A stretch of 64,000 nucleotides of DNA from Mycolicibacterium parafortuitum (GTDB taxonomy: Bacteria > Actinomycetota > Actinomycetes > Mycobacteriales > Mycobacteriaceae): positions 1,860,001 through 1,924,000 of the forward strand of contig NZ_AP022598.1 of NCBI RefSeq assembly GCF_010725485.1, written 5' to 3'. This document shows, piece after piece, positions 44,259-53,812 of the stretch. Position numbers and translations under genes: made by a program. Each line of letters opens with the position of its first letter. The stretch's first letter is position 1. The notes below the pieces were generated by a model that saw only the letters and a list, made by a program, of their open reading frames with translations, was not told the origin of the DNA and searched no databases.

Positions 44259-45616
44259 CGGGTCAGCGCCTCGATGACCTCACGCGCGGCCCGCTCACCG
44301 GCCTCGACCGCGCCCTCCATGTAGGCGCTCCACTCGACCGCGGTGTCGGTGGAGGCCCAGTGGATGACGCCGATCGGCTCGGCCAGCGCGTCGCCGTAGG
44401 TGGTCCACACCAGCGGGCCACAGTTGGCGTTGTAGCAGCCGCGAGTCCACTGCCGGTCGGCCCACTCGCCGTCGATGTAGTGCAGCGGACGGGCGGCCTT
44501 TTCGCCGAAATGGCGGACCAGCTCCGCGGTCAGCGCGGCCCGGCGGTCGGACTCGGTCCAGCGGCCGTGCGTGCGGGCCTGTTCACCTTCGAGGAACAGC
44601 AGGATCACGCCGTGGTCGTCGCCCAGGATGCAGGTGTCGTTGGACATCCGGGCCGGGCCGATGTCGGAGATCAGCTGGCCGTTGAGTCCGTCGGCGCGCC
44701 AGAACGGTTCGTCGTAGACGAAGAACGCCTTCATCGCCGCCGCGTTCGGCATCCGCTGGGTGAGCTGGTCGCGATGGCCAGGCAGCGGAGGGTCGTACAT
44801 GATGCGACCGGCCAGGGTCGGCGAGACCGCGACGATCACCCGGCGCCCGCGGGCGGTCAGCCCGCCGCGGCAGTGGACCGTGACGCTGTCGGCGGTGTGC
44901 TCGATGAACTGGACGGGGGAGTCGAGCACGATGTGCTCGGACACCAACGCCGCCAACCGTTTCGGGATCTCGGCGGTGCCGCCGACGAACCGGGTGGTCT
45001 GTGCGCCACCCTCGGACTCGGCGAACAGCTCGGAGGTGACCCCGCACGTCTGGATCGTGAACAGCAGGTGCAGGAACGACACCTCGACGGTCGGCACGGC
45101 CAGGATCCCGACGGTGCAGATCTCCAGCAGGGTGCGCGCCACCGGCGAGAGCCCCTGGGCGTCGTACCAGGCGCCGGCGGTGACCGCGTCCCACTCGGCC
45201 GCGTGCGGCGCGCTCCACGGGGTGGCCGGGGGTACCTCGGCGGCCAGTTCGTCGAGGCGGCGCAGCACCTTCTCCAGCTCGACGAGCTCGTCGGCGAAGC
45301 GTTCGTGAAACTCGTTGCCGCGCAACACCCCGGTCCCAGCGATCTCGTAGCTGGTCTCGCCGTCGTCGAACTGCGGGTAGGTCTCGACGCCGAGTTCGTC
45401 GGCGAGTGCGAACATCCGGTGGTGGGTGTCCCCGATCCACTGCGCGCCGAGCTCCAGCGGCAGTCCGGCGACCTCCTCGGTCAGCACCCGGCCACCCACG
45501 CGGGTGTCGGCCTCGAGGAGCAGCGGCGTCAACCCGGCCGCCAGCACCGTACGGGCCGCGATCAGCCCGGAGATACCCGCACCGACGATCAGGACGTCCG
45601 CTTCACGAGTTGCCAT
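44255..45616 (-). CDS. Flavin monoamine oxidase family protein
   Basis: 453 residues. FAD-binding loop VLIVGAGISGLIAARTVLAAG, GGRVLTEEVAGLPLELGAQWIG, and the C-terminal aromatic-cage region PIGVIHWASTDTA-WSAYMEGAVEAGERAA fit MAO/polyamine oxidases. It oxidises primary or secondary amines to aldehydes. Downstream of a polar amino-acid ABC transporter on the same strand, which could deliver its substrate. ATG 45616. Confidence 0.9.
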   Translation of the reverse strand: MATREADVLIVGAGISGLIAARTVLAAGLTPLLLEADTRVGGRVLTEEVAGLPLELGAQWIGDTHHRMFALADELGVETYPQFDDGETSYEIAGTGVLRGNEFHERFADELVELEKVLRRLDELAAEVPPATPWSAPHAAEWDAVTAGAWYDAQGLSPVARTLLEICTVGILAVPTVEVSFLHLLFTIQTCGVTSELFAESEGGAQTTRFVGGTAEIPKRLAALVSEHIVLDSPVQFIEHTADSVTVHCRGGLTARGRRVIVAVSPTLAGRIMYDPPLPGHRDQLTQRMPNAAAMKAFFVYDEPFWRADGLNGQLISDIGPARMSNDTCILGDDHGVILLFLEGEQARTHGRWTESDRRAALTAELVRHFGEKAARPLHYIDGEWADRQWTRGCYNANCGPLVWTTYGDALAEPIGVIHWASTDTAVEWSAYMEGAVEAGERAAREVIEALTR

Positions 45617-45640
45617 GACCGACACCCTCTCACGGGTCCG

Positions 45641-46414
45641 TTACAGCGGGTTGAGGATGCGCTGCAAGAACTGCCGCGTCCGCTCTTCTTTCGGGTCGCC
45701 GATGACCTCGGCCGGGGAGCCCTGCTCCAGGATCACGCCGCGGTCGGTGAACAGCACCTGCTCGGAAACCTGTCTCGCGAACTGGATCTCGTGGGTCACC
45801 ACCACGAGCGTCCAGCCCTGTACGGCCAGGTCCCTGATCACGCCGAGTACCTCGCCGACGAGTTCGGGGTCCAGCGCCGAGGTCGGCTCGTCGAACAGCA
45901 CCACCTTGGGCTTCAGCGCGAGCGCGCGGGCGATGCCGACGCGCTGCTGCTGGCCCCCCGAGAGCTCGAACGGGTACCGGTCCCGTTTGTCCTTCAGCCC
46001 GACCTGGTCGAGCAGTTCGACAGCCTCGGCTTCGGCCTCGGCGCGGGGCCGCTTCTGCGCGACGATCGGCCCCTCGGTCACGTTCTGCAGCACGGTCTTG
46101 TGCGGGAACAGGTTGTGCGACTGGAACACGAACCCGCTTTGCGTGCGGTAGCGCTTCAGCTGGTCCTTGGCGACCGGTTGGGAGAAGTCGATCTCGGTGT
46201 CGCCGACCTTGATCACGCCGGAGTCGGCGACGTCGAGCGCGTTGAGGGTGCGCAGTAGGGTGGTCTTACCGGAGCCCGATGGCCCGATGATCGCGGTCGC
46301 GGTGCCGCGCGGCACGGTGAACGACACGCCCTTGAGAACCTCCAGCGGCCCGAACGATTTTCGGACGTCGGTGGCAACGACGCGGTTCTCGGGCTGGTCG
46401 GGAGAGCTCGTCAT
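45641..46414 (-). CDS. Polar amino-acid ABC transporter ATPase (GlnQ type)
   Basis: 257 residues. Walker A GPSGSGKTT, LSGGQQQRVGIARAL, VVLFDEPTSALDP. Size and features are those of GlnQ/HisP. Starts within the stop of the fused binding-protein/permease gene. Followed by the amine oxidase after 24 bases. Confidence 0.92.
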   Translation of the reverse strand: MTSSPDQPENRVVATDVRKSFGPLEVLKGVSFTVPRGTATAIIGPSGSGKTTLLRTLNALDVADSGVIKVGDTEIDFSQPVAKDQLKRYRTQSGFVFQSHNLFPHKTVLQNVTEGPIVAQKRPRAEAEAEAVELLDQVGLKDKRDRYPFELSGGQQQRVGIARALALKPKVVLFDEPTSALDPELVGEVLGVIRDLAVQGWTLVVVTHEIQFARQVSEQVLFTDRGVILEQGSPAEVIGDPKEERTRQFLQRILNPL

Positions 46415-47874
46415 TTCGCCACATACCTTTCCAGTCGGCGTTCGAATCTCGCCTGCCCGAAGGACAGCACCAGGCAGATCACCCAGTAGTAGACGGCGGC
46501 GGTGCCGTACAGCGCGAAGAACTCGAACGTCGGCGCCGCGATGATCTGGGCCTGCCGCAGTAGTTCGGTGACGAGGATCGTCGAGGCCAGCGACGTGTCT
46601 TTGACCAGCGAGATCAAGGTGTTCGACAGCGGCGGCACCGCGACGCGGGTGGCCTGCGGCAGGATGATGCGCCGCAGCGTGCCGACGTAGTCAAGCCCTA
46701 TCGTCTCGGCCGCCTCCCACTGGCCCTTCGGGATGCTCTGGATCGCCGAGCGGATGATCTCGGCCGCGTAGCCACCGACGTTGAGGCTGAACGCGATGAC
46801 GGCCGCCGGGAACGGGTCGATCTTGACGCCGAACTCGGGCAGCGCGAAGAACACGATGAACAGCTGCACGAGCAGTGGGGTGCCGCGGATCAGCGAGATG
46901 TAGAACCGGGCCAGGTTGCTGGCCACGGGGTTCGACGACAGCCGCGCCAGGGCGACGCCGAGCGCGATGACCAGACCGATGACGAAGCTGATGACGGTCA
47001 GCGGGATCGTCATCGTCAGCGCCGCCTTGGCCAGCGGCCACAGGTTGTCGAGTACGAGCTTCAGCGCGGAGCGGGGCTGCGCCTGCGGGGTGTCCTGGCC
47101 TCCGGATGCGTTGGTCTTGAGGTATTTCTGCGAGATCTCCGCGAGCGTGCCGTCGGCCTTGAGTTCCTCGACGGCCGTGTTCAGGTCAGGCAGCAGACCG
47201 GAATCCTTCCGGGCGGCGAAACCCTGTTCGCTCTTCTCGCCGGTGGTGCCGGAGATCTTCACCGCGGTGTCGTTGGTCTCGGCGAGGTAGGCATAGATCG
47301 ACAGGCTGTCGTTGACCACGACGTCGACGCGGCCCTGGCTCAGCAGCGCCATCGCCTGCGTCAGTCCTTCCACCGCCTCGATCTGTGCACCGGCGTCGCG
47401 GGCCACCTGCGCCCAGTTGCTGGTGGTGCTCTGGGCCGCCCGCTTGCCTTTCAGGTCGGCCAGCGAGGTGATCGAGTCGTCGTCGGCACGCGTGACGATG
47501 ACGCCCTCACCGATCGAGTACGGCTCGGAGAGGTCGTATTTCTGTTGGCGTTCACCGGTGATGGTCACCTGGTTGGCGACGACGTCGAACCGGTTGGCCT
47601 CCAGCGCGGCGAAGATCGAATCCCACGGGGTTTCGACGAATTCGACGTTCACGCCCAGCTTCTCGCCGACCGCGCGGGCGACGTCGACGTCGTATCCGGT
47701 GAGCGCACCGGTGGCCGGGTCGTGGTAGCTGAACGGGGCGTAGACGCCCTCGGTGCCGACGCGCAGCACGCCGCTGTCCTTCACCGAGTTTCCGGACTCT
47801 GACGAGCCGCACGAGGTCAGCAGCACGGCGAGTGCGAGGAGCACCGCCGGCAGGAGTCTTCGGAAGTGGTGCAT
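46411..47874 (-). CDS. Fused binding protein and permease of a polar amino-acid ABC transporter
   Basis: 487 residues. Lipoprotein signal with lipobox LLTSC (about residue 22), a type 3 solute-binding domain (about 30-260: VLRVGTEGVYAPFSY, DVVANQVTITGERQQKYDLSEPY), then a membrane permease (about 275-487, EAAETIGLDYVGTLRRIILPQA loop). Fused GlnP-like proteins are known in Gram-positives. A lipobox on a protein that continues into membrane spans would give two membrane anchors. Confidence 0.9.
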   Translation of the reverse strand: MHHFRRLLPAVLLALAVLLTSCGSSESGNSVKDSGVLRVGTEGVYAPFSYHDPATGALTGYDVDVARAVGEKLGVNVEFVETPWDSIFAALEANRFDVVANQVTITGERQQKYDLSEPYSIGEGVIVTRADDDSITSLADLKGKRAAQSTTSNWAQVARDAGAQIEAVEGLTQAMALLSQGRVDVVVNDSLSIYAYLAETNDTAVKISGTTGEKSEQGFAARKDSGLLPDLNTAVEELKADGTLAEISQKYLKTNASGGQDTPQAQPRSALKLVLDNLWPLAKAALTMTIPLTVISFVIGLVIALGVALARLSSNPVASNLARFYISLIRGTPLLVQLFIVFFALPEFGVKIDPFPAAVIAFSLNVGGYAAEIIRSAIQSIPKGQWEAAETIGLDYVGTLRRIILPQATRVAVPPLSNTLISLVKDTSLASTILVTELLRQAQIIAAPTFEFFALYGTAAVYYWVICLVLSFGQARFERRLERYVAK

Positions 47875-47918
47875 CGCCGGACGGTAACAAGCTCAGCGGT
47901 CCGGCCCAAGGGTTCTGC

Positions 47919-48803
47919 TCAACCCGGTTGGTAGATCCATGGGGTCCGGGGCAGCCGCGCCGGGTCGAACTCGGCGAGCATGCCCTCGACGGTGTGGGCC
48001 GCATATCCCAACGAATCGGCAATCTGGGCCAGCGCCTCGGGCACGCCGATCTCGGCGAGCGTGACCGCACCGTCGCGTTTGGCCAGCCGGACACCGTCGG
48101 CGTTGAGCACCAGCGGCACGTGCGCGTACACCGGCTCGGGGTGGCCCAGCAGGCGTGCCAGGTAGGCCTGGCGCGGCGACGACGACAGCAGGTCGTCGCC
48201 GCGCACCACCTGATCGACTCCCGAGGCGGCGTCGTCGACGACGACGGCCAGGTTGTACGCGGGCACCCCGTCCCCGCGCCGGACCACGAAGTCGTCGACC
48301 AGACCGGTGTAGTCGCCGTGCAGCACGTCGTGCACGGTGTAGGCGGTGACGTCGGTGCGCAGCCGCAGCGCCGGCGGGCGGCCGGTCTCCTCGCGGCGCC
48401 GGTCACGCTCGGCGTCGGTCAGGTTCCGGCACGTCCCCGGGTAGGCGCCCTCGGGTGCGTGTGGCGCCCGCGGAGCCTGTGCGATATCCCTTCTGGTGCA
48501 GAAGCATTCGAACAGCAGGCCGCGCTCGTTGAGGGTGTCGACGACGGCGTCGTAACGGTGCGGATGATCGGTCTGGCGGGTGGCGTCCTCGTCCCAGGTG
48601 AGGCCCAGCGCGGCCAGGTCGGCGAGCTGGCGCTCGGCGATGTCGGGGAATGTGCGGTCGTCGAGGTCCTCGACGCGCATCAGGAACCGCCTGCCCGTGG
48701 ACCGGGCGAACAACCAGGCCAGCACGGCGGTGCGCAGATTGCCGATATGCAGATCCGCCGACGGGCTGGGCGCGAACCTGCCTGCGCCGGATGAGCTCGT
48801 CAC
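47919..48803 (-). CDS. gluQ: Glutamyl-queuosine tRNA(Asp) synthetase GluQRS
   Basis: 294 residues. Class I synthetase catalytic core only: [12 protein letters not shown] (HIGH-like) and KRDG (KMSKS-like), with no anticodon-binding domain, as in E. coli YadB. Zinc-binding cysteines are in CFCTRRDI and YPGTC. It attaches glutamate to queuosine in tRNA-Asp, so it needs Q made by Tgt (39026). Ends between the ABC transporter and GntR genes. Confidence 0.9.
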   Translation of the reverse strand: MTSSSGAGRFAPSPSADLHIGNLRTAVLAWLFARSTGRRFLMRVEDLDDRTFPDIAERQLADLAALGLTWDEDATRQTDHPHRYDAVVDTLNERGLLFECFCTRRDIAQAPRAPHAPEGAYPGTCRNLTDAERDRRREETGRPPALRLRTDVTAYTVHDVLHGDYTGLVDDFVVRRGDGVPAYNLAVVVDDAASGVDQVVRGDDLLSSSPRQAYLARLLGHPEPVYAHVPLVLNADGVRLAKRDGAVTLAEIGVPEALAQIADSLGYAAHTVEGMLAEFDPARLPRTPWIYQPG

Positions 48804-48830
48804 GGGTTCTCCTGTGTCAGATCGCAGCCG

Positions 48831-49598
48831 TCACACGGCCTGGCTCTGCAGCGCGACCGATGCGGCGGCCACCGATGGCGCGACCCCGACACCGTGGCCC
48901 TGGGCGGTGACAGCCAGCCGTGTCCGGTCACCGCGGAACAGATCGCGGGAGAACTCGCAGGGCCGGTCGTGTTGGTCGAACGCGACCCGGGTGATCAGCA
49001 GCAGCGCCGAGTTCGGTTTGATACCGAGCAGATTGGCTTCTTCGGGCGTCGCGTTCACCGCCTCGATCCGCTCGTCGGCGCGCGAGGTGACCAGACCGTA
49101 CTCGCTCTCCAGGATCTCGTAGAGCGAGCCACCGAGCTGTTGTTCGAGCAGATTGGGGAACGCGTCGGCCGGAAACTGCGCGAGCTCCAACGAGATCGGT
49201 GAGCCGTCGGCGAGGCGCAGCCGCTGGATCTCGATGACGAGGTCGTCCGCGGTGATCGACAGCGCCTGTTGGGTGGTGGCGTCGGGTGCGCAGATCTTGG
49301 TCGACAGCACCCGGGTGCCCGCGACGTAACCCTGGCTGGCCAGGAACGCCGGCACCCCGACGACGTCGGTCAGGCTGCGCTGCACCTGCGTGTGGCTGAT
49401 GAAGATCCCGCCGGAGCGGCCGATCACCCGGTCGACGAGGCCGGCCTCCTCCAGTGCGGCGAGCACCTGGCGCAGGCTCGACCGGCTGGTCCGGTAGCGT
49501 TCCGCCAGCTCGCGCTCGCTGCCGAGCTTGGTGCCGGGTTTACCCGCGTTGATGTCGGCCACGATCCGGCGCCGCAGATCCTCGGTCTGTGTGGCCAC
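48831..49598 (-). CDS. GntR/HutC-type regulator with UTRA domain, RMM regulator
   Basis: 255 residues. GntR winged helix (about 1-70: LGSERELAERYRTSRSSLRQVLAALEEAGLVDRV) and UTRA ligand-binding domain (about 85-240). It is the last gene of the microcompartment operon but a palindrome 24 bases upstream of its GTG (49622-49634) suggests separate autoregulation. The same palindrome occurs in the divergent operon promoter (56749-56761). Ligand is presumably an amino-alcohol or related intermediate. Confidence 0.9.
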   Translation of the reverse strand: MATQTEDLRRRIVADINAGKPGTKLGSERELAERYRTSRSSLRQVLAALEEAGLVDRVIGRSGGIFISHTQVQRSLTDVVGVPAFLASQGYVAGTRVLSTKICAPDATTQQALSITADDLVIEIQRLRLADGSPISLELAQFPADAFPNLLEQQLGGSLYEILESEYGLVTSRADERIEAVNATPEEANLLGIKPNSALLLITRVAFDQHDRPCEFSRDLFRGDRTRLAVTAQGHGVGVAPSVAAASVALQSQAV

Positions 49599-49621
49599 CG
49601 GACCTCTCCTCGCCTGCAGAA

Positions 49622-49634
49622 TTGGTTAGACCAA
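49622..49634. promoter_or_regulatory. TTGG-N5-CCAA operator upstream of gntR
   Basis: TTGG (49622-49625), TTAGA, CCAA (49631-49634), within A-TTGG...CCAA-A. Includes the GT-N-TA-N-AC-like core of HutC-family sites. The same TTGG-N5-CCAA is present at 56749-56761. Confidence 0.65.
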
Positions 49635-49651
49635 ATCTAGGATACGGCCCG

Positions 49652-50437
49652 TCACAGGTCGGCCAGCGCATCCGGCGATTCGGGCAGGATCTGGCCGCCG
49701 TCGACCACCAGGGACTGTCCGGTGATGTAGGCGGCCTCGTCGGTGGCGAAGAACAGCGCGGCGTTGCCGATGTCGGCGACCTCGCCGAGCTTGCCCGCAG
49801 GAACCGACGCGGCCATCTGATCCATGTAGGTCTGGCCCATCTCGATCAGACCCTCGGTGACGATGTTGCCGGGCAGCACCGCGTTGACGGTGATCTTCTT
49901 CGGGGCCAGTTCGATCGCGGCCGTGCGCAGGAATCCGAGCTGGGCGGCCTTGCTCGCGCCGTAATGCGACCATCCGGGGAAACCGGTGACGGGTCCGGTG
50001 ATCGACGACGTGATGATGACCCGGCCGTGGCCGCTCGCGGTCAGCGCATCCAGCGCCGCCTGCACGATGTAGACGGTGCCCTTGAAGTTCACGCCGAGGA
50101 CCTGCTCGATGTCCTCGGGGGTCAGGTCGGCGAGCCGGCCGGACGGGAAGATCCCGGCGTTGGGGCACACGATGTCGAGACCGCCGTTGCGTTCCACCGC
50201 GGTGGCGACCACGCGACGGCAGTCCTCCGGGCTGGTCACGTCGGCGGCCACCCCGGTGACGGTGCCGGCGAGTCCGCCCAGATCCGCGACGGTGGCGTCG
50301 ATGTCGGCCTGGGTGCGTGCGGTGATGACGACATTCACGCCGGCCTTGGCGAAGGTCTCGGCGATGCCGCGACCGATGCCCTTGCTTCCGCCGGTGACGA
50401 TGGCCGAGCGGCCCTGCAACGAGTTGAACATAGCCAT
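49652..50437 (-). CDS. SDR amino-alcohol dehydrogenase of the microcompartment operon
   Basis: 261 residues. TGGSKGIG loop (15-22), PNAG, SSITGPV and Y-G-A-S-K. The orthologue-like protein of the M. smegmatis RMM operon has been described as an (S)-1-amino-2-propanol dehydrogenase, giving aminoacetone. Position in the operon is the same (next to the APH kinase). Reverse reaction, making an (R) or (S) product for the kinase, is possible. ATG 50437. Confidence 0.87.
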   Translation of the reverse strand: MAMFNSLQGRSAIVTGGSKGIGRGIAETFAKAGVNVVITARTQADIDATVADLGGLAGTVTGVAADVTSPEDCRRVVATAVERNGGLDIVCPNAGIFPSGRLADLTPEDIEQVLGVNFKGTVYIVQAALDALTASGHGRVIITSSITGPVTGFPGWSHYGASKAAQLGFLRTAAIELAPKKITVNAVLPGNIVTEGLIEMGQTYMDQMAASVPAGKLGEVADIGNAALFFATDEAAYITGQSLVVDGGQILPESPDALADL

Positions 50438-50456
50438 AAGCCCTTTCGGTACGGGA

Positions 50457-51449
50457 TCAGAACAGCCGGTGGCCGTCGGAGGACAGGTACTGCTCGGCGA
50501 GCTTGCAGCTGCCCGCGGCATAGGTCACGGAGATCGCCTGGGATTCCTTGGAGTGGCTGTGTGTCCCCATCCAGGCCAGCAGCAGCAGGCGCCGCAGCAG
50601 GATGAACGAGGCCAGCATGTCCTCGTCGGAGCTGCTGATCGTGCGGCGGGTGCGGTATCCGGTGACCCAGGCGTCCTGCCACTCCGGCACCGACGGGTGG
50701 TCTTCGAAGAACGACACGGCGGTACCGAAATCGTAGAAGTACCAACCCAACCCGCAGTCGTCGAAGTCGATCACGGTGATCGTGTCGTCGTCCACCAGCA
50801 GGTTGGCCAGCCGCAGATCCGCATGCACCAGGCCGAAAGTGTCGGGCCCGGTACCGTATTCGGTCAGGCGGCGGTGCAGCAGCGCCTCGGCGCGCGAGAG
50901 GACCGCGGCCTCGTGTTCGCCGACCCCGACGGCGTCACGCCAGCGACCCCATCGCGGGTTGTCACCCAGGCTGTGCTCCCAGTCCCAGGCGAAGCGGCTG
51001 AACCCTGCCGGTCGCTGCCAGCTGCGGGCATGGTCGTGCAGCGCGGCGGTGATGCACCCCAGGGTGTGGAAATCGGTGGAGGTGACGGTGTCCTCGTCCG
51101 GTTCGGCACCGGGCACCATCTCGAAGTGCACGACGTAGCGTTCATCGCCGCCGTGCTGCACCGTGACCACGCGGCGCCCGTCGTGGGCGGGGATCACGGT
51201 CGGCACGGTGACGTCGCTGTCCCGGCGCAGCGCGTCGAGCCACATCAGCTCGGACTCGATCTGGTCGACGCGGTGGTAGTCCTTGCGGTGCACCCGCAGG
51301 ATGGAGCGGTGCCCGCAGCCGGGTTCCTCGACGGCGTAGGTCGCGTTCTCCGACAGGTTGAGCAGCCGCAGCGCCGAGCCCTGCGGCAGATCGAACGCCG
51401 CCAGGGCCTTCTCGGCGACGATCTCGTCGTCAGTGAAGTCTGCCGTCAA
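50457..51449 (-). CDS. APH-type amino-alcohol kinase
   Basis: 330 residues. Kinase-like fold with catalytic loop H209-A-D211-LRLANLL and metal-binding D228-F-D230. In RMM loci this enzyme is proposed to phosphorylate 1-amino-2-propanol with ATP. TTG start at 51449 in a four-base overlap with the BMC-T stop. No visible encapsulation helix at either end, so it may act outside the shell or be recruited otherwise. Confidence 0.87.
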   Translation of the reverse strand: MTADFTDDEIVAEKALAAFDLPQGSALRLLNLSENATYAVEEPGCGHRSILRVHRKDYHRVDQIESELMWLDALRRDSDVTVPTVIPAHDGRRVVTVQHGGDERYVVHFEMVPGAEPDEDTVTSTDFHTLGCITAALHDHARSWQRPAGFSRFAWDWEHSLGDNPRWGRWRDAVGVGEHEAAVLSRAEALLHRRLTEYGTGPDTFGLVHADLRLANLLVDDDTITVIDFDDCGLGWYFYDFGTAVSFFEDHPSVPEWQDAWVTGYRTRRTISSSDEDMLASFILLRRLLLLAWMGTHSHSKESQAISVTYAAGSCKLAEQYLSSDGHRLF

Positions 51450-52111
51450 TGCTCCCGTCCTTCGATCGCACCGAGTACCTCGGTGATGCGGTCCCGCGCC
51501 ACCACCACGTCCTTGGTGCTGCCGCTGATGTAGAGCCTGCCTGCCGCGCCGATCATCTGCACGTCGACGAGTGTCAGGCCCGGCGCGGCGCGCTCGGCCT
51601 CGTTGGCCGCCACCGCGGCGAACAGGGCGGGGGTCATCTCGTACACCAGCAGGGACTGGCCGGGCAGCACCATCGACGCCTGCCGGTTGCGGTTGAGGAT
51701 CACCGCGTGCTGATCGGTGATGTCCTCGATGACGTCGTGGTAGAGCACCCGGGGCCGCAGCTGGTCGGACGCCGAGTTCTGGGTGCCTGCCAGGATCGCC
51801 TCGCCGGCACGCCGCACGTCGGCGAGGTTTCCGGAGTGGATTTCCAGCACACCGAACTGCCGTTCCACGTAGAGGATTCCGGGCTGGATGCCGGGAACCT
51901 CCCGCAGCGCGAGGTCGATGACCCGTTCGATCGCCAGCGCGGGCGACACCTCGACGATGAGCGCGTGCTCACCGGCGTAGGGCGGGTAACCGCGCGCTCG
52001 GGTCGGCGTGCCCAGGTAGGCGGCGAACTGCTGCTGGAGGTCCTCGACGAGCAGGTAGACACGGATGTCGGTCCTGGTCGGTGCGGAGGACCTGGCCTCG
52101 GATACAGCCAC
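51446..52111 (-). CDS. BMC-T shell protein 1 (tandem BMC domains)
   Basis: 221 residues containing two BMC domains (about 15-105 and 118-215); the second has GLTLVDVQMIGAAGRLYISGSTKDVVVARD. Tandem-domain proteins trimerise into pseudohexameric shell tiles. The locus has two such genes, one BMC-H and one BMC-P, matching the shell inventory of the M. smegmatis RMM. GTG start at 52111; 10 bases after the BMC-H stop. Residues from the first ~14 are an N-terminal extension. Confidence 0.9.
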   Translation of the reverse strand: MAVSEARSSAPTRTDIRVYLLVEDLQQQFAAYLGTPTRARGYPPYAGEHALIVEVSPALAIERVIDLALREVPGIQPGILYVERQFGVLEIHSGNLADVRRAGEAILAGTQNSASDQLRPRVLYHDVIEDITDQHAVILNRNRQASMVLPGQSLLVYEMTPALFAAVAANEAERAAPGLTLVDVQMIGAAGRLYISGSTKDVVVARDRITEVLGAIEGREH

Positions 52112-52121
52112 TGTCGGCAGA

Positions 52122-52403
52122 CTACTGGGCGGCGACGGAGAAGTGCGCGCCGAGCTCGCTGTGCGGCCGCGGGATCACGTGCACGCTGACGAGTTCGCCG
52201 ACCTGGGAGGCGGATTCGGCGCCGGCCTCGGTGGCGGCCTTGACGGCGCCGACCTCGCCGGTCACGATCACGGCCACCAGGCCGTCGCCGACCTGCTGAC
52301 GGTCGGTGATCGTCACGTTGGCGGCCTTGACCATCGCGTCGGCGGCTGCGAGCGCGGCGACGTAGCCCTTGGTCTCGATCATTCCGATCGCGTTGCTGGC
52401 CAT
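52122..52403 (-). CDS. BMC-H shell protein
   Basis: 93 residues, single BMC fold: [26 protein letters not shown], then [18 protein letters not shown] and [11 protein letters not shown]. Forms hexameric tiles, usually the most abundant shell component. Its ATG has the best ribosome site of the shell genes (AAAGGAGAAACACC), consistent with high expression. Confidence 0.95.
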   Translation of the reverse strand: MASNAIGMIETKGYVAALAAADAMVKAANVTITDRQQVGDGLVAVIVTGEVGAVKAATEAGAESASQVGELVSVHVIPRPHSELGAHFSVAAQ

Positions 52404-52458
52404 GGTGTTTCTCCTTTGTGTCGGATTATCTGACGTTGTCAGCCGGTAGCCGGGGCGG

Positions 52459-52704
52459 CTAGCCGGTGGGATCGATGGAACCGATGATCAGCGCGTCGAC
52501 CGGGGGCGGTGTGCCGGTGAACCAGCTCGCCGCCACCGAGCCCTGGGTGACGAGCACATGCTCGCCGACGCCGCTGCCCAGTACGTCGAAGGCGACCAGC
52601 CGGGAGCCGGACCCGTCGACCTCGACTTCGAGGAAGGCGCCGGCCGGGATGCCGTCGATGCGGCGGGTCGACCAGACCTGACCGATGACCGTGCCACGAA
52701 TCAT
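52459..52704 (-). CDS. BMC-P (EutN/CcmL-type) vertex protein
   Basis: 81 residues: [22 protein letters not shown]-like strand, [14 protein letters not shown]. Pentameric proteins of this family cap the vertices of the polyhedral shell. 55 bases upstream of BMC-H. Confidence 0.93.
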   Translation of the reverse strand: MIRGTVIGQVWSTRRIDGIPAGAFLEVEVDGSGSRLVAFDVLGSGVGEHVLVTQGSVAASWFTGTPPPVDALIIGSIDPTG

Positions 52705-53207
52705 ATTCGCTCCTTGTGGATCGTCACGCCCAGCGCGCGGGCGCGCTCACGGGCCAGCGGGGTGAGCACAGCGCGGGGGCCGAGCACCAGGGATGCGCCG
52801 GAGGCGGCGATGTCGGTGATCTGCCGTTCGGTGACCGCGCCGCGCTCGATGCGTTTGGTGGCGCCCGGGCCGCTGCGCTCGGTTCCGGCGAGCCGGAACG
52901 ACAGCCGGCCGTGCCGCAGATCGGCGCGTGTCTTCGGATTCTCGAACAGCCGCAGCAGGTTCCGCACGAACACGTCGAGGTCACGATCGTTGGTGATGCG
53001 CACGGTGTCGGTGCGGGACCGCTCGTCGGCGGCCAGCGGACCGGTGGCGACCGGGCCGTCGGGTGCAGATGGTGCTGGTGCTGGTGCCGGGGCACGGGTG
53101 GGCCGCGGTGCCGGAGCCGTCTGCGGCGACCTCGACGCCAGATCGCCCACGGCTTCGCGGACCACCTCGCGGACGAGCTGGCGTAGTACCTCGCGGTCGA
53201 GGCTCAC
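52701..53207 (-). CDS. Conserved RMM protein with N-terminal encapsulation-like helix
   Basis: 168 residues. The first 23 form an amphipathic helix (LDREVLRQLVREVVREAVGDL), followed by an Ala/Pro linker (about 28-57), then a domain of about 105 residues beginning RTDTVRITNDRDLDVFVRNLLRLFENP and ending [22 protein letters not shown]. The helix-plus-linker layout is that of microcompartment cargo. Equivalent proteins occur in other RMM loci; the activity is unknown. Overlaps neighbours by four bases. Confidence 0.75.
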   Translation of the reverse strand: MSLDREVLRQLVREVVREAVGDLASRSPQTAPAPRPTRAPAPAPAPSAPDGPVATGPLAADERSRTDTVRITNDRDLDVFVRNLLRLFENPKTRADLRHGRLSFRLAGTERSGPGATKRIERGAVTERQITDIAASGASLVLGPRAVLTPLARERARALGVTIHKERI

Positions 53208-53809
53208 CGCACGCTCCGGGCGAGGGCTTCTTCGGCCGCCGCGGCGGCCTGGCGGATATCGGATTCGCTGCCGGACAGATACACCCGGCCGGTGGCGCCG
53301 ATCATCCGGAAGTCCACGACCTTCACGTCGGCGGCCTTCTCGGCTTCGTTGGTGGCCAGGATCGCGTACGACGCCGGGGACACCTCCAGCACGTAGAGGG
53401 TCTCGCCGGCCAGCACCATCGAGCCGATCTTGTTGCGGTTGATCAGGAATGCGTGCTGCTGGTCGATGCTGGAGATGATGCGTGACGCCAGGATCTTCGG
53501 CGGGGTCGCCGCGCCCGCGTCGCTGCCCAGTTCGGCGAGCGCGGCGTCGGCGGCGGCCTCCACATTGGCGGTGTCGCCGTGGAACTCCAGGTAGCCGAAC
53601 TGCCGCTCGACGACGAGCACCCCGGCCTGCACCTCGGCGTGCTTGAGCGCGACGTCGGTGACGCCCTCGATGTCGAGGCCGGGAGCGACCTCGATGATCT
53701 GCGCGGCGACGCCGGCGCGCGGCAGGGCACCCTTGATCCAGGTACCCAGATACGACATCGTCTGCGGCTGGAGCCGATCGATGAAGATGAACGAACGCAG
53801 TTCAGCCAC
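53204..53809 (-). CDS. BMC-T shell protein 2 (tandem BMC domains)
   Basis: 201 residues, two BMC domains; the first starts SFIFIDRLQPQTMSYLGTWIKG, the second carries VKVVDFRMIGATGRVYLSGSESDIRQAAAAA. The two BMC-T proteins of the locus (201 and 221 residues) are paralogous but not alike in length. Differences in pore loops would decide what crosses the shell. GTG start at 53809, 3 bases after the dehydrogenase stop. Confidence 0.9.
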   Translation of the reverse strand: MAELRSFIFIDRLQPQTMSYLGTWIKGALPRAGVAAQIIEVAPGLDIEGVTDVALKHAEVQAGVLVVERQFGYLEFHGDTANVEAAADAALAELGSDAGAATPPKILASRIISSIDQQHAFLINRNKIGSMVLAGETLYVLEVSPASYAILATNEAEKAADVKVVDFRMIGATGRVYLSGSESDIRQAAAAAEEALARSVR

Positions 53810-53812
53810 GGG

